This document shows positions 7,453-14,754 of a stretch of 33,398 bases of DNA, one piece after another. The notes below the pieces were generated by a model. The model did not search any database, had not been told where the DNA came from, and saw nothing but the letters and a program-made list of their open reading frames with translations. This stretch comes from Bacteroidales bacterium (GTDB lineage Bacteria > Bacteroidota > Bacteroidia > Bacteroidales > SM23-62), in contig JADHVS010000029.1 of the NCBI GenBank assembly GCA_016783865.1, positions 1 through 33,398 on the forward strand, given 5' to 3'. The position numbers and the translations under genes were made by a program. How positions within the stretch are numbered: the stretch's first letter is position 1; each line of letters opens with the position of its first letter.

Positions 7453-8592
7453 ATGAAGAAAATAGGTATCATCATGAATGGAGTGACCGGAAGGATGGGG
7501 ACAAACCAGCATCTGTTGCGTTCCATTAAGGCCATTTGTGATCAGGGAGGAATCCGGAATGTACATGGTGATATAATTATACCTGAACCTGTGCTCGTGG
7601 GGAGAAACCAGGATAAATTAGAGAAACTCTCAGAACAATCCGGATTCAGCAAATACACCACCGACCTGGAAAGCGTATTGTCAGATCCCCAATACCAGGT
7701 CTATTTTGATGCACAGACGACCAACAGAAGGGTCGAAGCGGTAAAAATGGCCATTGAGGCTGGAAAGCATGTATATTGTGAAAAACCTGTGGCGAATAGT
7801 TTGCAACATGCTGTTGAACTGCATGCGCTGGCTGAGAATGCCGGAGTAAAATCCGGCGTGGTCCAGGATAAATTGTGGCTTCCCGGGATGATCAAGCTGA
7901 AAAGACTGATCGATTCAGGATTTTTCGGCAGGATACTGTCAGTTAAAGGTGACTTTGGTTACTGGGTTTTTGAAGGATTTACCCGGCCGGCACAACGACC
8001 ATCATGGAACTACAGGAAAGAAGATGGAGGGGGTATAATCATCGATATGCTGTGCCACTGGAGGTATGTACTTGATGACCTTTTTGGAACAGTTCTGGCG
8101 GTTTCCTGTCAGGGTATGACTCTCATTCCCGAAAGGGTGGACGAGAAGGGAGATAAATTTAACTGTACTGCCGATGATGCCGCTTATGCAACCTTTGAAC
8201 TTGAAGGTGGGATTTATGCACAGTTCAATTCATCGTGGGTGACCAGGGTGAGGAGGGATGATCTGCTGGTATTGCAGGTAGATGGAACCAAAGGATCGGC
8301 CATTGTTGGTTTACGGGATGTGGTTACACAGGATTACGATTCTACCCCAACACCTGTGTGGAATCCGGATGTACCTAAACAAATTGATTATTATTCCGAC
8401 TGGAAACCGGTATATGAGGAAGAAGAATATGATAATGCCTTTAAAATACAATGGGAACTGTTTCTCAGGCACGTTGCATGGAATGAACCATTTCGCTGGA
8501 ATCTTTTGGAGGGAGCAAAGGGTGTTCAACTGGCGGAAGCCGGAATAGAAAGCTGGAAACAAAGAAAATGGATTACGCTTGGTAAGATTTAA
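7453..8592 (+). CDS. Gfo/Idh/MocA family NAD(P)-dependent oxidoreductase
   Basis: 379-aa sugar dehydrogenase-type enzyme, starting at 7453 (MKKIGIIMNG). The ATG at 7420 would add an 11-residue tail encoded by AT-rich spacer and overlap the previous gene. The N-terminal Rossmann fold begins MKKIGIIMNGVTGRMG. The family motif EKP is at residues 110-112 (YCEKPVA). The catalytic-domain motif IIDMLCHWRYVLDDL gives D198 and H202. Members oxidise or reduce sugar hydroxyls, and some make 3-keto-glycosides. With its partners it probably processes an imported uronide-containing sugar; the substrate is unknown. Confidence 0.88.
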   Translation: MKKIGIIMNGVTGRMGTNQHLLRSIKAICDQGGIRNVHGDIIIPEPVLVGRNQDKLEKLSEQSGFSKYTTDLESVLSDPQYQVYFDAQTTNRRVEAVKMAIEAGKHVYCEKPVANSLQHAVELHALAENAGVKSGVVQDKLWLPGMIKLKRLIDSGFFGRILSVKGDFGYWVFEGFTRPAQRPSWNYRKEDGGGIIIDMLCHWRYVLDDLFGTVLAVSCQGMTLIPERVDEKGDKFNCTADDAAYATFELEGGIYAQFNSSWVTRVRRDDLLVLQVDGTKGSAIVGLRDVVTQDYDSTPTPVWNPDVPKQIDYYSDWKPVYEEEEYDNAFKIQWELFLRHVAWNEPFRWNLLEGAKGVQLAEAGIESWKQRKWITLGKI

Positions 8593-8603
8593 GTTAAATC
8601 TCT

Positions 8604-8672
8604 GTCATCCTGAATTTAGTTCAAGATCTAATTATCAAATACTTACAGATTCCGAATCAAGTTCGGGATGAC
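8604..8672. repeat. Imperfect 26-bp inverted repeat, MITE/REP-like
   Basis: Arms 8604-8629 and 8647-8672 (GTCATCCTGAATTTAGTTCA against the complement of TCAAGTTCGGGATGAC) match at 19 of 26 positions with only transition differences, around a 17-nt loop. It fills the spacer before the SDR gene, whose start is 14 bp further on. The words GTCATCCTGAA and TTCGGGATGAC are of the type seen in dispersed intergenic hairpins; only one copy is in this window. Confidence 0.7.
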
Positions 8673-8685
8673 TAATTATTATACT

Positions 8686-9456
8686 ATGAAAAAAGTTGCA
8701 CTTGTCACAGGAGGATCCCGTGGAATTGGATTTGGAATCGCCAGGGAACTGGCAAAAAATGAGTTTGACCTGGCTATTTTTGGTATGAGGATCAAAGACC
8801 AGGTATCAGATGCCCTGGAAGAGTTAAAAAAATTGGGAGCCGATGTACTATACATTCAGGGGAACGTTGCATCAGCAAAAGACCGGGATAAAGCACTGGC
8901 AGCCATCAGATCTCATTTTAACCGGCTCAATGTACTGGTGAACAATGCCGGGATGGCTCCACGGAAGCGAACAGATATACTGAAAGCCACAGAGGAAAGT
9001 TATGACGAGGTGATGGATGCCAACCTTAAAGGTCCTTACTTCCTGACCCAGCATGTCTCCCGCTGGATGATCGATCAGAAAAGGGAATTTAAGGGCTTTG
9101 AAAGCTGCATTATTAATATTTCCTCGGTGAGTGCAGTAATGGCATCGGTAAACAGGGGCGAATATTGTATTTCCAAAGCGGGTATGTCCATGATGACCCA
9201 ACTTTTTGCTGCAAGGTTGGGGAGTGATAATATTCCTGTTTATGAGATCCGGCCCGGTATTACACTCACAGACATGACCGCAACCGTCAAACAGAAATAT
9301 GATAAGATGTTGCGTGAAGGCCTTACTATCCAAACCCGCTGGGGACTCCCGGAAGATATAGGAAAAGCTGCGTTAGCCCTGGCCTCAGGCAGTTTTCCAT
9401 ACTCCACCGGTGCAGTAATAAATGTTGATGGCGGAATGACGGTTCAGCGTTTGTAA
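8686..9456 (+). CDS. SDR-family oxidoreductase (FabG-like)
   Basis: 256-aa classical short-chain dehydrogenase. The NAD(P)-binding TGGSRGIG is at residues 8-15, NNAG at 86-89, the catalytic serine in INISSVS (about S147), and the YxxxK pair at Y160/K164. The start at 8686 (MKKVALVTGG) is preferred over an upstream ATG at 8668 that lies inside the inverted repeat. It closes the GH88-isomerase-Gfo/Idh group, where an SDR commonly reduces a keto-sugar or keto-uronate intermediate; fatty-acid synthesis is less likely in this context. The stop codon sits in a perfect hairpin. Confidence 0.85.
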   Translation: MKKVALVTGGSRGIGFGIARELAKNEFDLAIFGMRIKDQVSDALEELKKLGADVLYIQGNVASAKDRDKALAAIRSHFNRLNVLVNNAGMAPRKRTDILKATEESYDEVMDANLKGPYFLTQHVSRWMIDQKREFKGFESCIINISSVSAVMASVNRGEYCISKAGMSMMTQLFAARLGSDNIPVYEIRPGITLTDMTATVKQKYDKMLREGLTIQTRWGLPEDIGKAALALASGSFPYSTGAVINVDGGMTVQRL

Positions 9457-9468
9457 ACGCTGAACCGT
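9439..9468. terminator. Perfect 14-bp hairpin across the SDR stop codon
   Basis: Arms 9439-9452 (ACGGTTCAGCGTTT) and 9455-9468 are exact inverse complements with a GT loop; the TAA stop (9454-9456) is at the tip. No T tract follows on either strand. It could end transcription poorly or protect the mRNA 3' end. It is immediately followed by a 7-bp repeat array. Confidence 0.6.
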
Positions 9469-9493
9469 GATCGGTGATCGGTGATCAGTGATC
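9466..9493. repeat. 7-bp tandem array, unit GGTGATC
   Basis: Four heptamers CGTGATC, GGTGATC, GGTGATC and AGTGATC start 9 bp after the SDR stop codon. In the sense of the SDR gene every unit contains TGA. Confidence 0.9.
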
Positions 9494-9571
9494 AGCGGGT
9501 GCGAGTGTGGGATATGTGTACGATTTTACAATATTATTATCCATGCCCTATTCCCAATCCCCAAACCCTCG

Positions 9572-9592
9572 GCTCACCGTTCACCGCTCACC
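9572..9592. repeat. 7-bp tandem array, unit GCTCACC/GTTCACC
   Basis: Three heptamers GCTCACC, GTTCACC and GCTCACC, identical to units of the array at 192-229. They encode, on the minus strand, the last residues and stop of the CDF transporter (GGT GAA CGG TGA). Just left of it lies a degenerate CCCAATCCCCAAACCC stretch. Confidence 0.9.
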
Positions 9593-10464
9593 GATAAAGG
9601 TTCCATATGAATCGTCGTCTCCATGTCCAATTCCTCCCTGATCGCTTCCTCAATTTCCGTTGCAATGTTATGAGCCTGCTCCAGGCTCAGGTCTTTCGGT
9701 AAATTGATATGGAGCGTCAGCTCTGAATGATCTCCATACCGGTGAATATGAAAGTGATGTGGATAGAGGAGTATACCACTGCAGCGCTGACATATTTCCC
9801 GGATCTTTGCAACCAGTTCATTGTCGGGTTTCTCACCCAGGATACGACTGATTGAATCCTTTAGTATTTCAAACATAGCATATACTAACAGCAGGCTGAT
9901 CAGGATGCCAAGTACCCCATCAATCCACCAGAAAAAATCATCAAGGAAAATCCCAATTAAGACAAGGACGGAAGAAATCGCATCACTTCTGTGGTGCCAG
10001 CCGTCTGCCCTCAAAGCTTTTGAACCTGTCTTCCGGCTGGCCATGAAAGCATACTGCGCAAGAAATTCTTTGAACAGAATTGAAATGATGATCACAATAA
10101 GGGCAAACCGGCCAAACTGGACTGCATCCTTATTCATTAGTCTTTCAGCAGATTCAATAAAGAAATTTATGGCCACCACACCGAGCATGAAGCCAATGAT
10201 CAGTGAAGCTATCAGATCTGCCCTTCCATGACCAAACGGATGATCCGTATCGGGTGGCTTCCTGGAAATCCTGATACTGAGAATAACAATAACAGAACTG
10301 AGAGAGTCAGACAGGGTATGCCATGCGTCCACAATGATCGCTACAGAACCAGTAACAACACCAGCCCAGTATTTTAAGATAAACAGGAGAATGTTGGTGA
10401 TAATAGAAACCCAGCCTGCACTGGAAGCAATTTTGCTATTTTTAATTTTATTGATTTTATCCAT
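9574..10464 (-). CDS. Cation diffusion facilitator (CDF) family transporter
   Basis: 296-aa inner-membrane divalent metal/proton antiporter. It has six membrane helices, with the family signature DHPFGHGR at residues 74-81. Metal-site residues are D46/H49/D53 in TM2 (VDAWHTLSD) and H157/D161 in TM5 (ADGWHHRSD), a His-containing set more typical of Zn-transporting members than the Asp-rich FieF type. A C-terminal cytoplasmic ferredoxin-like domain (about 205-290) carries HHFHIHRYGDHSE. It lies 6 bp downstream of a small beta-barrel gene on the same strand, so the two are probably co-transcribed. Its last residues (SGER) and stop are encoded by a repeat array. Confidence 0.93.
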   Translation of the reverse strand: MDKINKIKNSKIASSAGWVSIITNILLFILKYWAGVVTGSVAIIVDAWHTLSDSLSSVIVILSIRISRKPPDTDHPFGHGRADLIASLIIGFMLGVVAINFFIESAERLMNKDAVQFGRFALIVIIISILFKEFLAQYAFMASRKTGSKALRADGWHHRSDAISSVLVLIGIFLDDFFWWIDGVLGILISLLLVYAMFEILKDSISRILGEKPDNELVAKIREICQRCSGILLYPHHFHIHRYGDHSELTLHINLPKDLSLEQAHNIATEIEEAIREELDMETTIHMEPLSVSGER

Positions 10465-10470
10465 AACAGT

Positions 10471-10971
10471 TTAATCAAAATAATACCTTACAGAAACAGC
10501 AATGTCATCAATGATCCCGGCATTATCGCCAATGAGATTGAGATTGGGTTTCCAATCCATCCCGAACGTTAATGGGAAGTCCTGAACCACATATTCCAGT
10601 CCGATTATTCCATCAAGCCCTGCATAAGTTTGCATTCCGCTGTTGTCTGTTTCCCAGAAGACTTCTTCACTGTCCCAATAAGCCACATGGATCCCGCCAC
10701 CAAAATAGAGGTATAAACCTTTCGTGTCAAAGACCTCGGTATGAAATTCATATAAGCCCGTGACCGCAACACCCTTAAACCGGACCGCAACAATCCCTTC
10801 CAGGGCTCCCATGGTCTTGAAAACACTATGCCTTGCCATGAATATCTTTCCCGTTATACCGGGATTTAAACCTGCACGGACACCTATTCCGGAATCGTAT
10901 TCCTGGGCAACAACTTGTTTGCCATGCAGTAAGGTAATAATCAGAAAGCACAGGAAACAGAATTTTTTCAT
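10471..10971 (-). CDS. Small outer-membrane beta-barrel protein, hypothetical
   Basis: 166-aa exported protein with a signal peptide (MKKFCFLCFLIITLLHG, cut near VVAQ) and then alternating short amphipathic strands (GIGVRAGLNPGITGKIF, VAVRFKGVAVTGLYEF, LYLYFGGGIHVAYW), ending in an aromatic residue stretch (VSVRYYFD) as expected for an outer-membrane barrel C-terminus. The size suits an 8-stranded barrel. Function is unknown; it precedes the CDF gene by 6 bp. Confidence 0.7.
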   Translation of the reverse strand: MKKFCFLCFLIITLLHGKQVVAQEYDSGIGVRAGLNPGITGKIFMARHSVFKTMGALEGIVAVRFKGVAVTGLYEFHTEVFDTKGLYLYFGGGIHVAYWDSEEVFWETDNSGMQTYAGLDGIIGLEYVVQDFPLTFGMDWKPNLNLIGDNAGIIDDIAVSVRYYFD

Positions 10972-11003
10972 AATGATAAACGGACTTCAGTCAGCAAAAT
11001 AAC

Positions 11004-11043
11004 AAAAAAAAACCGCAAAGATCACAGCAGACCCTTGCGGTTT
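11004..11043 (-). terminator. Intrinsic terminator of the BlaI/M56 operon
   Basis: On the minus strand a 9-bp perfect stem AAACCGCAA/TTGCGGTTT (arms 11035-11043 and 11010-11018) is followed by a T-rich run (to 11004). It lies between the M56 stop (11062) and the start of the beta-barrel gene at 10971. Confidence 0.9.
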
Positions 11044-11061
11044 AAGAAAGGCTGATAATCC

Positions 11062-12450
11062 TTATTGTAGTATGAAATTAATGGGCAGGGTAAACATTGT
11101 TTTTACTGGCTTGCCATCTTTCATCGCCGGACTGAAATCAGGCATCGATAAGATTACCCTTAGGGCTTCTTCCTCTAATAACTCAACATGTCTTGGATCA
11201 TATTTGGTCTTTTGATCTTCCGGTGGTTTGAATGCCACAACAACCACACCATTAGCTTCTACAGTTTCCGGTTCAGGGGGTGGAGGGGGTGGATCTCCAT
11301 CGGAAGTTTTATTCAAATCTTTTGGTGGTGGGGGTGGAGGAAGATCTCCTTCACCTTTTTCGTTGATAAATTGTTCGACTTTGCCCTTCTCATTAACAAC
11401 AAACTGGATATAAAACTTACCCTGCACCCCATTTTCCGCAGCTTCAACGGGATATTTTAAGTTCGTGGCTATATACTTTCGCATTTCCATATTACCTCCC
11501 GGGAATTCAGCCATTACATCCGGTTTGAGATAAACAATGCTTTCTTCCGTTTTTTCAGGATCCTCTCCTGATAATAATTCAGTATCGTTCTGACTGCATG
11601 CAAAAATTAAGAACAATATGGCAGCCAGGGGCAGGGCAAGCAATACCTTGTATTTAGCCCACCCGGGTGATTTTGTTTTCTTCATCATGATTAATCTTTT
11701 ACTTGTTATTGATTTATTAAAAGAGTGTGTAACGGGTATATGTTGAACATCAAAAAGCTCTTCGATGATTTTTATCTGGTATGACCGGATATTATATCCC
11801 GATTCCAGTACTTCCTTATCCGCGAGGAATTCATGGTTTTCATGAATCGACCTGCGCAGGATCCAGGCTGCAGGATTAAACCACTGGACAATGGTCAGAA
11901 ATTCAGCAATAAACAGGTCCAGGGTGTGAAGCTGCTTAATATGGGTCTGTTCATGGATCAGTATAGGCTGCAGTTCAGACCTTTGATAAAGCTGCCTGCT
12001 CACAAATACAAGATTCAGGAATGAGAAAATGGATATATTCTGATCCGATACAATAATCCTGGCCCCATTGGTCTCTATCATCTCATTGTTCCTGACAAGC
12101 AAGATGATCCGGATAATGGAAATAAACATCCTGATTAACAATACAGCCACACCAAGCAGGTAGATGGACAGCAATACTGTAAAGAAATCCAGCTTCTGGA
12201 TCATCCCTGATTCGGTTCCCCAGGATACTCTTATTTCCTCCAGGCTGACAACATAACCACCGGTTATTGATGATCCGCCTAAGGGAATGTTCAGCAAAGG
12301 GATAAATACAGAAAATAAAGCAATAGTCAGAAGGTAAATCCTGTTAAGGGAGAACATGGTGTCTTTTCTTAAAAGGAAATAATACACCAGGTACAATATG
12401 CCCAGGCACATGGCCGATTGAAATAAGTATATCAAAATATTATTCATCAT
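11062..12450 (-). CDS. M56/BlaR1-family membrane metallopeptidase with TonB-C-like domain
   Basis: About 463-aa sensor-type membrane protease starting at MMNNILIYLF (12450, overlapping the end of the BlaI-like gene by 11 bp). Four membrane segments frame a zinc-protease loop with HEQTH at 166-170 and a third-ligand Glu in HENHEFLADK (about 204). A further TM at about 268-285 precedes an extracytoplasmic part with a TonB-C-like domain: LKYPVEAAENGVQGKFYIQF (331-350) and a final ILSMPDFSPAMKDGKPV..TLPINF. Between them sits a proline-rich insertion with two six-proline runs (371-376, 387-392). Known M56 partners are BlaI-type repressors that are cleaved on signal; the signal here is unknown. Confidence 0.9.
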   Translation of the reverse strand: MMNNILIYLFQSAMCLGILYLVYYFLLRKDTMFSLNRIYLLTIALFSVFIPLLNIPLGGSSITGGYVVSLEEIRVSWGTESGMIQKLDFFTVLLSIYLLGVAVLLIRMFISIIRIILLVRNNEMIETNGARIIVSDQNISIFSFLNLVFVSRQLYQRSELQPILIHEQTHIKQLHTLDLFIAEFLTIVQWFNPAAWILRRSIHENHEFLADKEVLESGYNIRSYQIKIIEELFDVQHIPVTHSFNKSITSKRLIMMKKTKSPGWAKYKVLLALPLAAILFLIFACSQNDTELLSGEDPEKTEESIVYLKPDVMAEFPGGNMEMRKYIATNLKYPVEAAENGVQGKFYIQFVVNEKGKVEQFINEKGEGDLPPPPPPKDLNKTSDGDPPPPPPEPETVEANGVVVVAFKPPEDQKTKYDPRHVELLEEEALRVILSMPDFSPAMKDGKPVKTMFTLPINFILQ

Positions 12451-12817
12451 TATGTTCTTTTTTGATTTCATTCATCATATTGATTATCTGCTCTGCTTCC
12501 TTCATCTTTATCTTATTCTTACTGGAAAAAAACGAGACAAGATTCTCAAATGAATTATTGAAATAGTTTTCCATGAAATTGTTAAGGTACTGTGTCGTAT
12601 ATTCCTCTCTTGAAACGAGTGGAAAGTATTGGTGTGAATTACCATATGGTTTATAATCCAAAAATCCTTTCTTTTCAAGGATACGGCAAATGGTCGATAC
12701 CGTGTTATAGGCTGGTTTATGTGATACCATTTGTTCAATAATGTCCTTGACAAAGCCCTTTTCAATCTCCCAGAGGATTTGCATGATCTGTTCTTCTGCG
12801 TTGGTTAAAGCTTTCAT
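12440..12817 (-). CDS. BlaI/MecI/CopY-family transcriptional repressor
   Basis: 125-aa winged-helix repressor (MKALTNAEEQIMQILWEIEK, AYNTVSTICRILEKKGFLDY) with a C-terminal dimerisation helix region containing the area where the M56 protease would cut. The stop overlaps the M56 start (translational coupling), giving a two-gene regulator operon. It probably represses its own operon; a 77-bp imperfect palindrome 27 bp upstream of its start is the obvious candidate operator or mRNA structure. No beta-lactamase or copper gene is adjacent, so the target is unclear. Confidence 0.93.
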   Translation of the reverse strand: MKALTNAEEQIMQILWEIEKGFVKDIIEQMVSHKPAYNTVSTICRILEKKGFLDYKPYGNSHQYFPLVSREEYTTQYLNNFMENYFNNSFENLVSFFSSKNKIKMKEAEQIINMMNEIKKEHNDE

Positions 12818-12844
12818 GTGATAATATTTATTTTTCTATGGCCA

Positions 12845-12921
12845 CATGAAACTCGCGTTGAAAATTACCAGCATGCTTGTACGTGCAAATTATGCTAATA
12901 ATTTTCAGGCTAGTTTCATAG
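12845..12921. promoter_or_regulatory. 77-bp imperfect palindrome upstream of the BlaI-like gene
   Basis: Arms 12845-12874 and 12892-12921 pair at most positions (CATGAAACT..TTGAAAATTA..AGCAT with ATGCT..TAATTTTCA..AGTTTCAT). The loop itself contains the near-palindrome TTGTACGTGCAA (12877-12888), so symmetry runs almost to the centre. Its position just ahead of a BlaI-type repressor suggests an operator or leader hairpin. A mobile-element remnant is the alternative. Confidence 0.6.
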
Positions 12922-13136
12922 GAATGATTTTAGATTTATAACGGCAAATATAACTAAATGTTTCGTAATAACAACTAAATAATTAGTTAAATCGACTAAA
13001 GATGTAGTAAAATAATAACAATATCCAGTGAGTCAATGAGTTAGGGAGCGTTAAATTTTTCCGATCCTTCCAGGCACGAAAAACAGACTCCGGGGTTCTG
13101 CGGATAACAGCCAATTGGTAATGGTGTTTTGGATTA
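12922..13136. other. AT-rich spacer, no gene recognised
   Basis: Contains TTAGTTAAATCGACTAAAG-type A/T words and a short TGAGTCAA/TGAGTTAG repeat pair (13029-13045) resembling the tandem arrays elsewhere. No coding frame or RNA gene is visible. Confidence 0.5.
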
Positions 13137-13832
13137 TCATCTCTTGTCTCTATAGATACAGTTCAGTGCATCACAGATCTGACACGAGTAGGGGTGTTTT
13201 TTTACATCTGGTCCGATGCCTATTACTCCGCTGACCGATTTAATAGGATTCATCAGGGCTGTTTCTGAAAGGGTAATCCCGCAATACTTTTCCGGGAAGA
13301 ATGAAAAGAGCTTAAACTGGTCGTTTACCGGCCACTCACAATACCCAGGGCTATAACGGTTGGTTATCTTTAACTCCTCTGCCAGCATTCTTTGCTCAAG
13401 CTCATCCTGCATCTTGTCAACCGCCGCCTCCACTGTTTCTGATCCAAGTACATCATATGCATATCCTTTCATTGGATCATTTACGGCAAAGCATTTTTTC
13501 GACCGTACCTCAATTTCTTTGCCTGCTGTGAAAATGAAAAATGCCAGTGATGCTGAAGGTTTGAGATAATGAGTAACGATTTTGCCAGTCAGGAAGGTCT
13601 TATCCTTAATCATAATATGACCGTTCTCAGCCTTAAACTGCGGGATCAGTTCATATGCTCCCTGAATGTCAGTGATCTCATCAGCCTCGTCAAAAACAGA
13701 TTGTATGATATCTCTGATGGGATCCGGAGCTGATCCGGATTCATATCCCATTAATCTCTCAATCTTTGATGGAGTGACACCAAGTTCAGAGAAATGGAAT
13801 TTTAAAATTCCGGAACTGCTTTTTGTGTTCAT
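13137..13832 (-). CDS. MetH-activation-domain-like protein (B12-dependent methionine synthase reactivation)
   Basis: 231-aa stand-alone homologue of the C-terminal activation domain of cobalamin-dependent methionine synthase, which binds S-adenosylmethionine and supports reductive methylation of oxidised cob(II)alamin. The key motif is RYSPGYCEWPVNDQFKLF, with the AdoMet-binding Arg and SPGY. It is followed by LSETALMNPIKSVSGVIGIG and a cysteine-containing C-terminus (YSCQICDALNCIYR). The start is taken at ATG 13832; the longer frame needs a TTG at 13853. It lies downstream of a corrinoid-protein gene and a homocysteine-methyltransferase relic, so it likely reactivates that corrinoid protein. 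Confidence 0.88.
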   Translation of the reverse strand: MNTKSSSGILKFHFSELGVTPSKIERLMGYESGSAPDPIRDIIQSVFDEADEITDIQGAYELIPQFKAENGHIMIKDKTFLTGKIVTHYLKPSASLAFFIFTAGKEIEVRSKKCFAVNDPMKGYAYDVLGSETVEAAVDKMQDELEQRMLAEELKITNRYSPGYCEWPVNDQFKLFSFFPEKYCGITLSETALMNPIKSVSGVIGIGPDVKKHPYSCQICDALNCIYRDKR

Positions 13833-13878
13833 TCTGGTATCCTGTACTACCAAACGGCAGGCTTGCTTGCAGATAATA

Positions 13879-13956
13879 TCAGCGACTTATTTTTTGTGCA
13901 ATATAACGTATATGGTCAGGGGTAGTTCCGCAACAACCTCCAATGATATTTACCCC
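13879..13956 (-). pseudogene. Relic: C-terminal 24 codons of a homocysteine S-methyltransferase
   Basis: On the minus strand, from just after an in-frame TAG (13957-13959) to TGA (13879-13881), the frame reads G-VNIIGGCCGTTPDHIRYIAQ-KISR-stop. GGCCGTTPxHI is the zinc-cysteine motif and C-terminal end of the homocysteine methyltransferase domain (MetH N-terminal half / BHMT family). Nothing of the preceding roughly 280 residues remains, since the upstream gene stops at 13977. This looks like an in-operon deletion that removed the methyltransferase but kept its tail. Confidence 0.85.
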
Positions 13957-13976
13957 CTAAATTTGTAAGGAGAAAA

Positions 13977-14642
13977 TTATGCAAGGGAATTAATATATTC
14001 AATGGCCCCCTGTGGATCCGGTGAGTAATAATCTGCTCCAATACTTTCCCTGAAATCATCATTAAGGGGCGCTCCGCCAATGATAACTTTCTGATCATCA
14101 TGCTTTGCCTTGATCTTCTGCACAATGTTTTCCATGTTGGTCATGGTGGTTGTAAGCATGGCAGACAGGCCTACGATTGCATCATGGTTATCTCCTATGG
14201 CTTCTATAAACTTATCAGCGGTTACATCCACACCCAGATCAATAACTTCCCAGCCGGAGCCCTCTACCATCATGCTCACAAGGTTCTTTCCAATGTCGTG
14301 CAGGTCGCCGGCAACAGTTCCAATAATAAATTTCCCTTTTCTTTTTACCTCTCCCGATTGAAAAAACGGCTTCAGATGTTCCATGGCAGTGCCCATGGCT
14401 TTGGCTGACATCAGCACCTGGGGAACAAAGATCTTGTTCTCCCTGAACTTGACACCCACTTTCCCCATTCCTATAATAAGGCTTTTTTTGAGGATATCAT
14501 TGGGCGGTACGCCACTGTCGAGAGCCTGTTTTGTATACTCATCTGCGCCATCCTGCCCCTTCATGTCGGGAGGATAGGGAGATTCTTTGTTGATCTTACC
14601 AAATTCAATACAGTAAGCAAGTTTATCAAGGATTTCACTCAT
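13977..14642 (-). CDS. Cobalamin-binding corrinoid protein (MtbC/MtaC/MetH-like)
   Basis: 221-aa methyl-carrier protein. An N-terminal helical cap domain (about 35-95, with NKIFVPQVLMSAKAMGTAME) is followed by a Rossmann-like B12 domain with the base-off motif DLHDIGKN (D113, H115, G118) and then LGVDVTADKF, GLSAMLTTTM and VIIGGAPLNDD. The histidine would be the lower cobalt ligand. It carries methyl groups between a donor methyltransferase (candidate: the UroD-like protein at 15606) and an acceptor. The adjacent homocysteine methyltransferase relic suggests that the acceptor was once homocysteine. It lacks an encoded active acceptor partner in this window. Confidence 0.93.
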   Translation of the reverse strand: MSEILDKLAYCIEFGKINKESPYPPDMKGQDGADEYTKQALDSGVPPNDILKKSLIIGMGKVGVKFRENKIFVPQVLMSAKAMGTAMEHLKPFFQSGEVKRKGKFIIGTVAGDLHDIGKNLVSMMVEGSGWEVIDLGVDVTADKFIEAIGDNHDAIVGLSAMLTTTMTNMENIVQKIKAKHDDQKVIIGGAPLNDDFRESIGADYYSPDPQGAIEYINSLA

Positions 14643-14754
14643 TTTGAAAAGATTTAAATTTCAGGATAAATATAATAAATGTAACCGAAATTAATCCACA
14701 AAAATATAAATCCTTCCCTGGATACCAGCCTGATGATTAACTTTTATGTTTTGA

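Noticed and set aside
8872..9333. 153-aa minus-strand ORF within the SDR gene
   Set aside because: Shadow of a gene with intact catalytic motifs; His/Cys-rich low-quality translation.
11228..11413. Plus-strand glycine-rich ORFs opposite the M56 gene
   Set aside because: Mirror of the polyproline codons in the real gene.
12818..12844. Classical BlaI operator (TACA-TGTA type) directly before the BlaI-like start
   Set aside because: No clear TACA/TGTA dyad of the usual 20-bp form there; only the long palindrome further upstream was recorded.
13833..13853. TTG start at 13853 for the activation-domain protein
   Set aside because: Adds seven residues not matching the family; ATG at 13832 is suitable.
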